Positions 35,743 to 44,398 of a DNA stretch of 64,000 nt are shown here, piece by piece. The notes under the pieces were generated by a model, which had not been told where the DNA came from, did not search any database, and worked only from the letters and a program-made list of their open reading frames with translations. Where the stretch lies: NCBI GenBank assembly GCA_028820845.1, contig JAPPII010000101.1, positions 89,591 through 153,590 of the forward strand, written 5' to 3'. Every line of letters starts with the position of its first letter. The first letter of the stretch is position 1. A program made the position numbers and the translations under genes. This DNA is from Candidatus Poribacteria bacterium. GTDB taxonomy: Bacteria > Poribacteria > WGA-4E > WGA-3G.

Positions 35743-36261
35743 CTATGATAAAAGCCGTTTCTCCAAAGTTTCGAGATTTCGGATTTGAAGTTTTTGTTCT
35801 TCAGCAAGAAGTGTTTCCATTTCTTGTTTTTCGTTCGATTCTAACGTCCTTTCATTATTTAATGCCAAGAGTTCCGCCAAGCGTTCTTGTTTCTCTATAG
35901 CAAATGACTCAAATCCAAAGCTAACGTGCCCCTTCTTCATCATTTTAACCACATCTTGCTGTGTACTTAAAACTTCCCCGGTGTCAGCATCAACGATTAT
36001 CTCTCCAACCTCTACAGGCGGCGCGACGTTAGTGAAGATAGGAACTACCCAAAGAGGTGGGACTGTTTCCTTAAAAACAGGTTCTCTTACTGTTAAGCAT
36101 CTACCAGCACGCTTCCTTAGGAACGCTGACGCAGCATCTCGTGCTTCGTCACGCTTGAGTTGGAACAACACTAATTCTTCCAGAGAAGTTTCAAATGCTT
36201 GGGCTTGTTGTGTCAATTTTTCGTAGAGATAGTCTGGCAATGAAATTGTTAGCGGACGCAT
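35743..36261 (-). CDS. Antitoxin-like protein (ribbon-helix-helix-like N-terminus, coiled-coil C-terminus)
   Basis: 172 aa from ATG 36259-36261, chosen for GGAGG 8 nt upstream. The N-terminus MRPLTISLPDYLYEKLTQQA followed by ETSLEELVLFQL looks like a ribbon-helix-helix DNA-binding fold. The middle GEIIVDADTGEVLS is a beta segment. The C-terminal about 50 residues (RLAELLALNNERTLESNEKQ, then EMETLLAEEQKLQIRNLE) match a short helical module that I recall upstream of HNH genes in cyanobacteria. It is predicted to bind DNA and perhaps neutralise or guide the HNH partner. Confidence 0.65.
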   Translation of the reverse strand: MRPLTISLPDYLYEKLTQQAQAFETSLEELVLFQLKRDEARDAASAFLRKRAGRCLTVREPVFKETVPPLWVVPIFTNVAPPVEVGEIIVDADTGEVLSTQQDVVKMMKKGHVSFGFESFAIEKQERLAELLALNNERTLESNEKQEMETLLAEEQKLQIRNLETLEKRLLS

Positions 36262-36355
36262 GTTAAACCCTCCAAGAGTCTTTCTAAGTCTGCTGATTTG
36301 TATAGAGTTTACCACATTTGGAACGATTTTGCAAATGGAACCGGTGCCAACCAAT

Positions 36356-36790
36356 TCACTTGGGCATCCGCCGCACCCACAGCAGCAGTGCCACGTTCAT
36401 CGCACCAATAAAGCCGAAGACATAAGATTGAATGCCTGCTAACGTGTCAAGCGAACGGATGAGGAAGGGACAGAGAATCGGTAAACCGAGGGCAAAGCAG
36501 GTGTAGAAAGTTAAGAGTTTCGCCCCTTTCGCTTCCCAGAAGGTTATCTGCCGCTTTAAAACCTTTATATAGGATTGATCCCATAAGCGAGATGTCCACT
36601 TACCCTGCATAAATCCTAAACCGACACCCAAGCCGTAGCCGACGCTCGACCAACGGAGATCGATACGGGCGTCGTATGAGATAGCAACCACCCAAAGTAG
36701 CTGCCCCAACACTGAAAGTACGATGAATGCCCAGAACACTGGCAATTTCATATAGAAGGGGAGTAAACGGCGGTATAATTTATTTGGCAT
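36356..36790 (-). CDS. Small membrane protein
   Basis: 144 aa from ATG 36788-36790, which overlaps the purQ stop. Hydrophobic segments at about 13-35 (LPVFWAFIVLSVLGQLLWVVA), 45-60, 95-115 and 120-135. I do not recognise a family. The overlap with purQ implies co-transcription with the purine genes. Confidence 0.65.
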   Translation of the reverse strand: MPNKLYRRLLPFYMKLPVFWAFIVLSVLGQLLWVVAISYDARIDLRWSSVGYGLGVGLGFMQGKWTSRLWDQSYIKVLKRQITFWEAKGAKLLTFYTCFALGLPILCPFLIRSLDTLAGIQSYVFGFIGAMNVALLLWVRRMPK

Positions 36791-37583
36791 GCGATGTGAT
36801 GTAATGAACGGCGTTTTTGAAGATAGCGAGTCCATCGCCTTCTTCGGAACTCGTTCTTTCTCTCTCGGCGAGTCGCGTCCAGCGAGGGTGATTCCACTTC
36901 ATCAGAAACCGTTCTGGGTGGGGCATTAATCCGAAGATTCTACCTGTTGGGTCGCAGATACCGGCAATATCAGCGTCAGAGCCGTTTGGGTTGTCGGGGT
37001 ATCTGCTTTTGGCATACCGGAACACAACTTGCTTGTTTGATTCTAACTCTTTCAGCACATCTGACGGAGCGGTGAACCGTCCTTCAGCGTGTGCAACGGG
37101 GAGATAGATCCCCGCTTTGATACCTTTTGTAAAGACACACGGACTTTCTTGTGTTTCCAAGTCCACCCATCGACACTCAAATTTTGCCGAAGTATTCATT
37201 GCCAATGTCGCGCGCTGTGTCATTTCTGACGCGCCGTTTTCCGAGGAACTTATCCCAGGCAACAGCCCTGTTCGCACCAGCACTTGGAATCCGTTGCATA
37301 TACCGAGTATCAGTTTGTCATCAGCAACAAACTTGTTCAAAGCATCTGCAAGTTTATGTTTCATCTCGACTGCCAAGAGAATACCGGCTGAAATGTCATC
37401 GCCGTAGGAGAAACCACCCGGAATGGCAAGGATTTGATAGTCGGCTAAGTCGATTTTTCCAGATATAAGGTTTTGGATGTGTATTAACGCCGTCTCTGCA
37501 CCGGCGAGTTGGAACGCTGCATCCGTTTCTACATCGCAGTTCGTCCCAGCAGTTCGTAAGATGAGGACTTTGGGTTTCTGCAT
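36780..37583 (-). CDS. purQ: Phosphoribosylformylglycinamidine synthase glutaminase subunit
   Basis: 267 aa class-I glutamine amidotransferase. GGFSYGDDISAG forms the oxyanion region, LGICNGFQVLVRTGLLPG holds the nucleophilic Cys, and HAEGRF with LMPHPER carries the His and Glu. It delivers ammonia to PurL in the fourth step of purine synthesis. It is longer than the Bacillus enzyme (about 227 aa). It lies about 100 nt downstream of purL. No purS gene is visible nearby, although the small-type PurL usually needs PurS. Confidence 0.95.
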   Translation of the reverse strand: MQKPKVLILRTAGTNCDVETDAAFQLAGAETALIHIQNLISGKIDLADYQILAIPGGFSYGDDISAGILLAVEMKHKLADALNKFVADDKLILGICNGFQVLVRTGLLPGISSSENGASEMTQRATLAMNTSAKFECRWVDLETQESPCVFTKGIKAGIYLPVAHAEGRFTAPSDVLKELESNKQVVFRYAKSRYPDNPNGSDADIAGICDPTGRIFGLMPHPERFLMKWNHPRWTRLAERERTSSEEGDGLAIFKNAVHYITSHAK

Positions 37584-37683
37584 TAACTATGAGATCTCCT
37601 TATAGGTTGACCTAATAGGTTTCTCTGATGTTTGGTTAGAGGTGTGAGATCGGTTTCAAGTGAGACCGCCTATCGCGTAAGAC

Positions 37684-40080
37684 TTAAAACTGCAACGGTG
37701 CCTGCCATGCGGATTTGAGAGTATCAATTGGGGTTTCAACGATTTGGTGTCCCGCAATTCCGTTGATGATAAAGTTTGGTGTGTCCGTAACGGTGCCGAG
37801 GCAGCCTGTCGGTACGTCCTTCATAAGGGTTTCGTAAGCCTCTTGGTGTTGCGGTTCGACTTCTACAAGAAAACGGCTGTTTGACTCCGAAAACAGGAGC
37901 ATGTCGTCAGCAGCAATCTCCTCACCCGTTGGGATGCTACTCAGGTTCAAGGACATCCCGTATCCACCAGAAAATGCCATCTCCGCCGCTGCGACACCGA
38001 TACCGCCTTCAGAACAGTCGTGGCAAGAACGCACCAACCCCTTACCGATTGCAGTGCTGAGTCGTGCCATCGTCAGTTTGCCTTCATCTGGACGGACGAT
38101 GGGTGCGTTGTTTCCAATGAATCCGTGGATACCAAAGTAGTGGGATCCGCCCAATTCAGCGTAAGTGTTCCCAACAACATAGATATAGTTACCAGGGGCT
38201 TTTACGTCCATCGTGACGGCGCGCTGGATGTCGGGCATCACACAAATAGCGGATATAAGCAGCGTCGCTGGAATTGCGCGTTGTTCACCGGTTGTTGTGT
38301 CGCTATATTCGTTGTAGAGGCTATCCTTACCAGAGATGAAAGGCGTGCCGTAAGCGGTTGCAAGGTCATAGCATGCTCTTGCTGCCCGGACCAACTCTCC
38401 AAGTCTGTCGGGTTTGTCAGGGTTGCCCCAACAAAAATTGTCCAACAGTGCCGTTTTTTCCAGTGTTCCACCGACAGCGACGATGTTCCGCAACGCCTCA
38501 TCGATTGCCGCCGCTGCGCTGAGATACGGATCCACATCGCTATATTTCGGGTTAATCCCGTTGGCAATGATTACACCCTTTCGGCTTCCAATTACTGGCG
38601 TGACGACGCACGCGTCACTCGGTCCATCATTTTCCGCGCCAATGAGTGGGTTAATAACGATACCCCCTTGCACACCGTGGTCATACTGCCGGATAACAGA
38701 TTCTTTACTCGCTATGTTTGGACTCGCGAGGAGTTGGCAGAGGTCGTCTGTATAGTCTTGGGTTTCTGTATCTCGCGACGGCATTTCTGGGTGCTTTGGT
38801 GGATTCCAGACCGCCTGTTTAATGGGTTGTGGTAAGCCGTTGTGCAGGAATTCCATCTCTAAATCCGCAACAATTCTACCTTCGTAAAAGACTTGTAATC
38901 TGTGTGTATCTGTGAAACTGCCGAGGACCGTTGCCTCAACGAATTCTGCCTCACATATCTCTATCAATTCATCTAAGTTTTCAGGAGGTACGGCAATGAC
39001 CATGCGTTCCTGTGCTTCCGAGAGCCAAATCTCCCATGGCGCGAGTCCTTCGTATTTCAGAGAGACGCGTTCGAGATGCACTTCCGCCCCTATGTGTTCC
39101 CCCATCTCACCGACTGCAGAGGAAAAGCCGCCTGCACCGCAATCCGTTATGGAGCGATACAGGTTCTTGTCACGCGCCTGTAGCAGCGCATCGACGATCT
39201 TCTTTTCCATAATCGGGTTGCCAATCTGCACCACACTGCCGAGGTTCTCAGAGGTGTCATCCAATTCAGCGGAAGAAAAAGTAGCACCGTGAATGCCGTC
39301 CCGGCCCGTCTGCCCCCCAATAGAGACGACGAGATCACCGGGTTCAACAGATTTCTCACACCTATTTCTCGGTATTAAACCGACGTTTCCACAAAAGACG
39401 AGTGGGTTTGCAGTATAACGGGTATCAAATAGAATCGCACCATTTGCAGTCGGGATGCCCATCCGGTTGCCATAATCTCGTACGCCAGCAACGACACCGT
39501 TGAATACACGCTTTGGGTGGAGTGTGCCTTTCGGAAGTTGGGCATAGGGTGTATCCGGCATCCCGAAGCAGAAGACATCCGTGTTCAGAATAGGCTTCGC
39601 GCCGAGTCCAGTGCCGAGCGAATCCCGAATCACACCACCGATGCCTGTCCCTGCCCCGCCATAAGGTTCAATCGCTGAAGGATGGTTGTGCGTTTCTACC
39701 TTGAAAACGAGATTGTAAGTATCGTCGAATTCGATGATACCGGCGTTATCTGAAAAGACAGAGACGCACCACGGCTTTGCTATTTCCTCTGTCGCACGTT
39801 GAATAAAAGTCGGAAACAAACCGTCGATTCGTTCCGGTTCTTTCCCCACTTCAGCGTAGTCAATGATGCTTTTGAAGGTTTTGTGGACGCAGTGTTCTGA
39901 CCAGGTTTGCGCGATGGTTTCGATTTCGACATCGGTTGGGTTGCGTCCTAATCCCTCAAAATGGTTCTGAATCGCGTGCATCTCGTTCAGATTTAGGGAC
40001 AGCGTGCCTTCTCGACTGATACGCACGAGTTCCGTATCATCAGCATTTAGGATCTCTACTTCTTTGACCGTACTGGACAT
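37684..40080 (-). CDS. purL: Phosphoribosylformylglycinamidine synthase, synthetase subunit
   Basis: 798 aa from ATG 40078-40080, with GGAG 7 nt upstream; a GTG four codons earlier is unlikely because the Shine-Dalgarno lies inside it. Small-type PurL: IAQTWSEHCVHKTF (catalytic His region), VETHNHPSAIEPYGGAGTG, GGQTGRDGIHGATFSS, and a second half with GKDSLYNEY and SHDCSEGGIGVAAAEMAFSG. It acts with PurQ (and usually PurS) to convert FGAR to FGAM using ATP. Confidence 0.97.
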   Translation of the reverse strand: MSSTVKEVEILNADDTELVRISREGTLSLNLNEMHAIQNHFEGLGRNPTDVEIETIAQTWSEHCVHKTFKSIIDYAEVGKEPERIDGLFPTFIQRATEEIAKPWCVSVFSDNAGIIEFDDTYNLVFKVETHNHPSAIEPYGGAGTGIGGVIRDSLGTGLGAKPILNTDVFCFGMPDTPYAQLPKGTLHPKRVFNGVVAGVRDYGNRMGIPTANGAILFDTRYTANPLVFCGNVGLIPRNRCEKSVEPGDLVVSIGGQTGRDGIHGATFSSAELDDTSENLGSVVQIGNPIMEKKIVDALLQARDKNLYRSITDCGAGGFSSAVGEMGEHIGAEVHLERVSLKYEGLAPWEIWLSEAQERMVIAVPPENLDELIEICEAEFVEATVLGSFTDTHRLQVFYEGRIVADLEMEFLHNGLPQPIKQAVWNPPKHPEMPSRDTETQDYTDDLCQLLASPNIASKESVIRQYDHGVQGGIVINPLIGAENDGPSDACVVTPVIGSRKGVIIANGINPKYSDVDPYLSAAAAIDEALRNIVAVGGTLEKTALLDNFCWGNPDKPDRLGELVRAARACYDLATAYGTPFISGKDSLYNEYSDTTTGEQRAIPATLLISAICVMPDIQRAVTMDVKAPGNYIYVVGNTYAELGGSHYFGIHGFIGNNAPIVRPDEGKLTMARLSTAIGKGLVRSCHDCSEGGIGVAAAEMAFSGGYGMSLNLSSIPTGEEIAADDMLLFSESNSRFLVEVEPQHQEAYETLMKDVPTGCLGTVTDTPNFIINGIAGHQIVETPIDTLKSAWQAPLQF

Positions 40081-40106
40081 CACTTTCTCCACTATTTTAT
40101 CAATGT

Positions 40107-40931
40107 TTATTGCTCTTTAAAGGAAGCCGTGACACGCGGGATACTCTCTTCACACGCGAACCGTTCAATACTCGAAGCACCGACGAAACCGACAGCATCC
40201 GTCTTCTCATTGATAAACGCCGCTTCGGGTGCCTTTGAGATGGGACCGCCATGTGCAAGACAGATGACATCCGGGTTCACTGTTTGTGCAGCGTCGCAGA
40301 TTTCTTGCACTCGAACCGCCGCGTCTTCAAGCGTGAAGGCTGTTTCCGCACCGATCGTTCCGCCTATCGTCGTGCCCATGTGTGCAATAATAACATCCGC
40401 GCCGACTTTCGCCATATTCTCAGACTCTTCCGGATTGAAGACATAGACGATAGTGAACAGATCCATTTCATGCGCGATGCCGATCGTCTCAACCTCTTTG
40501 TAGAACCCCATCCCTGTCTCTTCAAGTGTTACCCGGAAAGTACCATCAATTACGCCAACGGTCGGGAAGTTATTGACACCATCAAAGCCGACATCGCGAA
40601 CCTGTTTGAGGAAGTTACTCATCCGGCGCGTCGGGTCTGTCCCGTTGACACCAGCGATAACAGGGGTCTCTTTGACAACGGGTAGGACTTCACGCTCACC
40701 CATCTCCATAACGATGGCGTTGGCATCGCCGTAAGCCAAGAGTCCAGCACAAGAGCCGAATCCTGACATCCGGTAGCGACCTGAGTTGTAAATTACAATC
40801 AGATCTGCCCCACCCTGTTCAGCGAATTTTGCCGTGATACCCGTCCCCGCACCGACAGCGAGCAGCGGTTTGTCTTTACTTAATTCTGTTCGCAGTCGTC
40901 CTAATACCTCATCTCGTCTATAATCTGGCAT
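40107..40931 (-). CDS. Phosphoenolpyruvate hydrolase-family TIM barrel
   Basis: 274 aa. The motifs AVGAGTGITAKFAEQGGADLI, YNSGRYRMSGFGS, ADVIIAHMGTTIGG and CLAHGGPISKAPE belong to a PEP-hydrolase-like/isocitrate-lyase-fold family often annotated from Tm-1-type homologues. The reaction is not established for most members. The ATG has GGAAACGC upstream. It sits 26 nt from the purL start and is probably transcribed with purL and purQ. Confidence 0.82.
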   Translation of the reverse strand: MPDYRRDEVLGRLRTELSKDKPLLAVGAGTGITAKFAEQGGADLIVIYNSGRYRMSGFGSCAGLLAYGDANAIVMEMGEREVLPVVKETPVIAGVNGTDPTRRMSNFLKQVRDVGFDGVNNFPTVGVIDGTFRVTLEETGMGFYKEVETIGIAHEMDLFTIVYVFNPEESENMAKVGADVIIAHMGTTIGGTIGAETAFTLEDAAVRVQEICDAAQTVNPDVICLAHGGPISKAPEAAFINEKTDAVGFVGASSIERFACEESIPRVTASFKEQ

Positions 40932-40951
40932 TGCGTTTCCTTTCTTATTTT

Positions 40952-41088
40952 AAGAGCAATCAGTCATCAGCAGTCGGTTAAGAGCAGTTTTTAACGATTC
41001 ACCGTTCCGTGGCGTCCGCCAAGAGTGGGTCAATTGTTACACGAAACCCTTTTCACCAATAACCAACAACTGACAACCAATAACTATT
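40952..41088. repeat. Heptanucleotide-repeat intergenic segment
   Basis: The right part (41054-41088) reads as consecutive heptamers CACCAAT, AACCAAC, AACTGAC, AACCAAT, AACTATT. The left part has CAGTCATCAGCAGTCGG. No gene is visible. Same repeat class as at 8.1, 50.0 and 55.8 kb. Confidence 0.7.
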
Positions 41089-42489
41089 TCACTGCTCGAC
41101 TCTCGATTTTGCTTGTAGGCGTGCCGCAGCCCCTGCATCCCCGATGTGCATCGTATTGTATGCCTGCTCGGAAGTTTTGAACGGCCCCACACCTTTGTGT
41201 CCATGCCAATCCCCTTGGGTCATGATCGGATTTGTCAGTCCCGTTGCCTGCTCGCGCTGCCGAATCCAGTTTTGCATCCGTGTTTCGAGGACGTTCACGA
41301 TGTCAGGATGTGCCTCAGCAAGATTATTGTTCTCATCGGGATCTTGGATGAGATTGTAGAGTTCGACAGGCGGCTTGAAATGGAAATCGGGTTCGAGCGC
41401 GACGATGAGTTTCCATTCCGGGGTCCGCCAACCGTGCTTGCGCATCCATGTGCATTCTGTGATGTAGATCTCGCTCTCAAAAGAAGTTATCTCGCCGCTG
41501 ATGAGAGAAGTAAGACTCTTCCCATCGAATGCTATGTCTGTGTCAATGTCGGCTAATTCAAGAAGCGTCGGCACGAGATCTTTATGTTGATTGTATCCGG
41601 CGACCCGTTTTCCGGCAGGGACACGTCCGGGGTAGCGGATAATCAGCGGAACGTGCAATGTAACATCGTAGAGTCCGTGATGGTCGAACCAGCACTCGTG
41701 GTCGTAGAGGGTTTCGCCGTGATCCCCATTGATGACAACTATTGTCTCGTCCAGTACGCCGCGCGTCTCAAGGGCGTTAAAAAGTGTTTGAATACAGGCA
41801 TCCATATAAGCGACCGCGCCGTCATATTGTGCGATGACGTAATCTTTATCGGTAATTCCAGGCGGCATCCAAGATGCGAAATAATCGCAAAACGGTTTGA
41901 ATGCCATTACCGGTTCCATGGATTTATTACTTGGATCGCATTCATCACCGTGGTAGAACGTGCGTTCATAAGGGGCGGGTGGAAGATAAGGAGAATGCGG
42001 ATCCATGTGACGCAAAAACAGGAAAAACGGTTTTTCATCACTCTGATCAATCAGTCGGTTGAGTTCTGGAAGCGTCGTTTTGTTGAGGTTTTCTGCTTTG
42101 GGGGAACGTCCGCTTTCGTCGGGACCCCATCCGCTGTAATCGAGATAAGTATCAAACCCCCGGGAACTTGGATTGTTACTGAATCCCACACAGGTTGTGT
42201 CGTAGCCTGCATCCCGGAGGATTTCCGCCAATGTTTTGACCTCCTCACGAAGCGGGCCGCGGTGGCGCAAAGCGACGACCTGTGTGCTGAAGGTATCTAA
42301 CCCTGTCAGCATAGAGGCATAAGCACTTGTTGTCGGAATGTGTGCGCTGTAAGTTTTCTCAAAGAGGGTGCCACCCTCCGCGAACTTATCAATGTGAGGT
42401 GTCGTGAGTCGATGATACCCATAGCAGCTCATGTGTGTTGCGAGGAGGGAGTCAACTCCCATTAGCACAATATTAGGCTGTTTTGCCAT
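41089..42489 (-). CDS. Sulfatase-like hydrolase/transferase lacking the Cys/Ser-x-Pro-x-Arg motif
   Basis: 466 aa from ATG 42487-42489 (AAGGAG upstream). Alkaline-phosphatase-fold blocks: NIVLMGVDSLLATHMSCYGY at the N-terminus, NGDHGETLYDHECWFDHHG for the second metal site. At the nucleophile position, where sulfatases have C/S-x-P-S/T-R, the sequence is HIPTTSAYASMLTG, so Thr (T53) takes the place of Cys. Thr nucleophiles occur in phosphonate/phosphate-ester members of this superfamily. The enzyme may therefore be a phosphoester hydrolase or transferase. It overlaps the PhyH gene upstream by 17 nt. Confidence 0.85.
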   Translation of the reverse strand: MAKQPNIVLMGVDSLLATHMSCYGYHRLTTPHIDKFAEGGTLFEKTYSAHIPTTSAYASMLTGLDTFSTQVVALRHRGPLREEVKTLAEILRDAGYDTTCVGFSNNPSSRGFDTYLDYSGWGPDESGRSPKAENLNKTTLPELNRLIDQSDEKPFFLFLRHMDPHSPYLPPAPYERTFYHGDECDPSNKSMEPVMAFKPFCDYFASWMPPGITDKDYVIAQYDGAVAYMDACIQTLFNALETRGVLDETIVVINGDHGETLYDHECWFDHHGLYDVTLHVPLIIRYPGRVPAGKRVAGYNQHKDLVPTLLELADIDTDIAFDGKSLTSLISGEITSFESEIYITECTWMRKHGWRTPEWKLIVALEPDFHFKPPVELYNLIQDPDENNNLAEAHPDIVNVLETRMQNWIRQREQATGLTNPIMTQGDWHGHKGVGPFKTSEQAYNTMHIGDAGAAARLQAKSRVEQ

Positions 42490-43309
42490 ATTGATTCTCC
42501 TTTTTTGTCTCCCAATCCTTATGCCAAATAAGCGTATTTTGCGTGTCGTTATTAAGCATGTCACCAATTTCCAGTGAGTTGAAGTATTCTTCTGGTAGGA
42601 TGTTTCGCTTTCCGTTGAATGTGCATCCGTCGGGCATAAAACCGCACGTCATCGCTCTACGGTGGTGGATTGTCATGTTCGCACCCGCACCGTGTGCAAC
42701 GAGTCCGTTATGCCATACGATAGAGCCAGCAGGGCAAGGTGCACACTGCGGTTCAATCTGCTTCCATTCGGGATAGACATTGAACAATTCACCGATGTTT
42801 ATGCCGATTCCCACGTTATCAAAACGCGCCGTCTTATGTGTGCCGGGTAGATACCACATGCATCCGTTGGCGAGGGTGGCATCGTCCAACGCAACCCAGA
42901 ACGAGAGGGCGTCCCGTGAATCAAATGACCAGTACGGTACGTCAAGATGCCATGCAGTCGGATTGCCGTGCGGCGGTTTAATGAGTGCCTGATCGTGCCA
43001 TATACGCATCCCATCAACACCTGCTAATTGTGCTGCCATCTTACCGAGCCTTGGATCGTGAACAAGTTTTCGCATGCCTTTATGTGTATCTGACAGACGC
43101 AGACACTGCGTGAAGACGCGAGCGTAGAATTGCTTAGCATCCATCTGGTTCGTCATAAATTCGACCGAGTTTCCGAGTCGTTCCTCAACAGATTCATCCG
43201 TGCAACGTCGCCATTCTTCTAATTCGTCAGTATCAAGGAAGTTCTCAATCGCCAGGAATCCGTTTTCGCGATAAAAGGTAATTTGTGATTCGGTGAGTTC
43301 GTTCTGCAT
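42473..43309 (-). CDS. Phytanoyl-CoA dioxygenase (PhyH)-family protein
   Basis: 278 aa. Proximal motif TAWHLDVPYW (H-L-D), PGSH equivalent YLPGTHKTA, distal LVAHGAGANMTIHHRRAMTCGF with His and Arg. Predicted Fe(II)/2-oxoglutarate oxygenase acting on an unknown small molecule. Its 3' end overlaps the start of the sulfatase-like gene, so the two are translationally linked and may modify one substrate. Confidence 0.93.
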   Translation of the reverse strand: MQNELTESQITFYRENGFLAIENFLDTDELEEWRRCTDESVEERLGNSVEFMTNQMDAKQFYARVFTQCLRLSDTHKGMRKLVHDPRLGKMAAQLAGVDGMRIWHDQALIKPPHGNPTAWHLDVPYWSFDSRDALSFWVALDDATLANGCMWYLPGTHKTARFDNVGIGINIGELFNVYPEWKQIEPQCAPCPAGSIVWHNGLVAHGAGANMTIHHRRAMTCGFMPDGCTFNGKRNILPEEYFNSLEIGDMLNNDTQNTLIWHKDWETKKENQYGKTA

Positions 43310-43517
43310 CTTCTACCTTCTCCTTCTCATTTTTTCGTCACAGATTTATAAATAATCCATAATAAAATTGTATCACATACATGATAAATAGACAAAAGAA
43401 AAATAGAACGGCAGGATATTCAGTTTTCCGATAAGTGGACAATTGAATGCCTCTTAACAAACAACCAGGGGTGTTTAGTTTTACATATTTACTTTATTTA
43501 TGTGAATATTTTTCTTC

Positions 43518-43570
43518 TGTAGGAGCGAGTGTTTTTGCTGGGGTGTTTCTTCATGCTCGCGATCTTGTGT
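43518..43570. repeat. TGTAGGAGCGAG-type dispersed repeat
   Basis: TGTAGGAGCGAG followed about 35 nt later by GCTCGCGAT forms an imperfect inverted repeat. The same opening word occurs three times at 61.0-61.1 kb and twice near 62.4-62.6 kb. It lies in the 420-nt noncoding region 43310-43732, which otherwise holds only the promoter below. Confidence 0.6.
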
Positions 43571-43638
43571 CTAAACGTTAACTTATGTGAATCAAAACCC
43601 ATATCGGAACCGAAAACTAAACAAACAACCGAATTCTC

Positions 43639-43668
43639 TTGAATTGCAATGTTTAATTGTGATATAAT
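43639..43668 (+). promoter_or_regulatory. Promoter of the SufR-like regulator
   Basis: TTGAAT (43639-43644), 18-nt spacer, TATAAT (43663-43668) preceded by TGA, an extended -10. The start codon follows about 65 nt downstream. Confidence 0.6.
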
Positions 43669-43732
43669 GATCTTAAAGATTGTAAATTACCGTATAGGAT
43701 ATTGTTATTAACCCATATTGCGAGGAAATCAC

Positions 43733-44365
43733 GTGAATTGCGAAATGAGCGAAACCCGAATGCGAATCTTGCAGCTCCTCAAAATGCGCGCCGGTATGAC
43801 GGTCAATCAACTGACAGATGCCTTGCCTATCAGTCAGATGGGAATCCGACAACACCTCGCTATCCTTGAATCAGAAAATCTGGTTGAATACTACCGAGAA
43901 AAGCAAAAGCGGGGACGTCCGCGCCACATCTATCGTTTGACGGATCAAGCAAATAGTCTTTTCCCAACAACGTACGCCAATTTCGCAGTCGGCCTGATGC
44001 ATGAAGTCGCAAAATTCAACGGACCCGGTTTCATCAACAAAGTCTTTCAAGAACGAATGAAATCGCAGTTACAAGCATACCAACAACGACTTCAAGGGAA
44101 AGATTTGCCCCAACGCGTCAAAGAACTTACGCGTATACGAGACGAAGAAGGATACATGGCAAGTTTCGACGAAGACGAGGACGACTACGTCTTAATTGAA
44201 CATAATTGTCCAATCTCTGTGATTGCTGAGGAGTACCCTTACGTCTGTGAAATTGAATTGGGACTCTTCCGACAATCTTTAGGCGCGAAAGTTGTCCGAG
44301 AAGAACATCTCATGCAAGGCAGCCATAGATGTTGCTACCGGATTGCTAAGGGAAAAAAAGAGTAG
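43733..44365 (+). CDS. SufR/DeoR-type transcriptional regulator with C-terminal Cys motif
   Basis: 210 aa from GTG 43733-43735, selected because GAGGA lies 6 nt upstream; longer starts lack one. A winged HTH spans about 5-75 (RILQLLKMRAGMTVNQLTDA, then GIRQHLAILESENLVEYY). The C-terminal block HNCPISVIAEEYPYVCEIE and RCCYRIAKG carries Cys residues spaced as in the cyanobacterial SufR repressor, which binds an iron-sulfur cluster. Probably a redox- or iron-sulfur-sensing regulator. It precedes a four-cluster ferredoxin gene by 33 nt, a likely target. Confidence 0.82.
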   Translation: MNCEMSETRMRILQLLKMRAGMTVNQLTDALPISQMGIRQHLAILESENLVEYYREKQKRGRPRHIYRLTDQANSLFPTTYANFAVGLMHEVAKFNGPGFINKVFQERMKSQLQAYQQRLQGKDLPQRVKELTRIRDEEGYMASFDEDEDDYVLIEHNCPISVIAEEYPYVCEIELGLFRQSLGAKVVREEHLMQGSHRCCYRIAKGKKE

Positions 44366-44398
44366 CGTAGCTCGCGACGCTTAGGGATAAATATAAAA

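Noticed and set aside
38020-38835. 271-codon ORF opposite purL
   Set aside because: It lies entirely inside the well-conserved purL gene on the other strand and has no family features.
41584-42300. 238-codon ORF opposite the sulfatase-like gene
   Set aside because: Antisense shadow of a recognised gene, no start signal.
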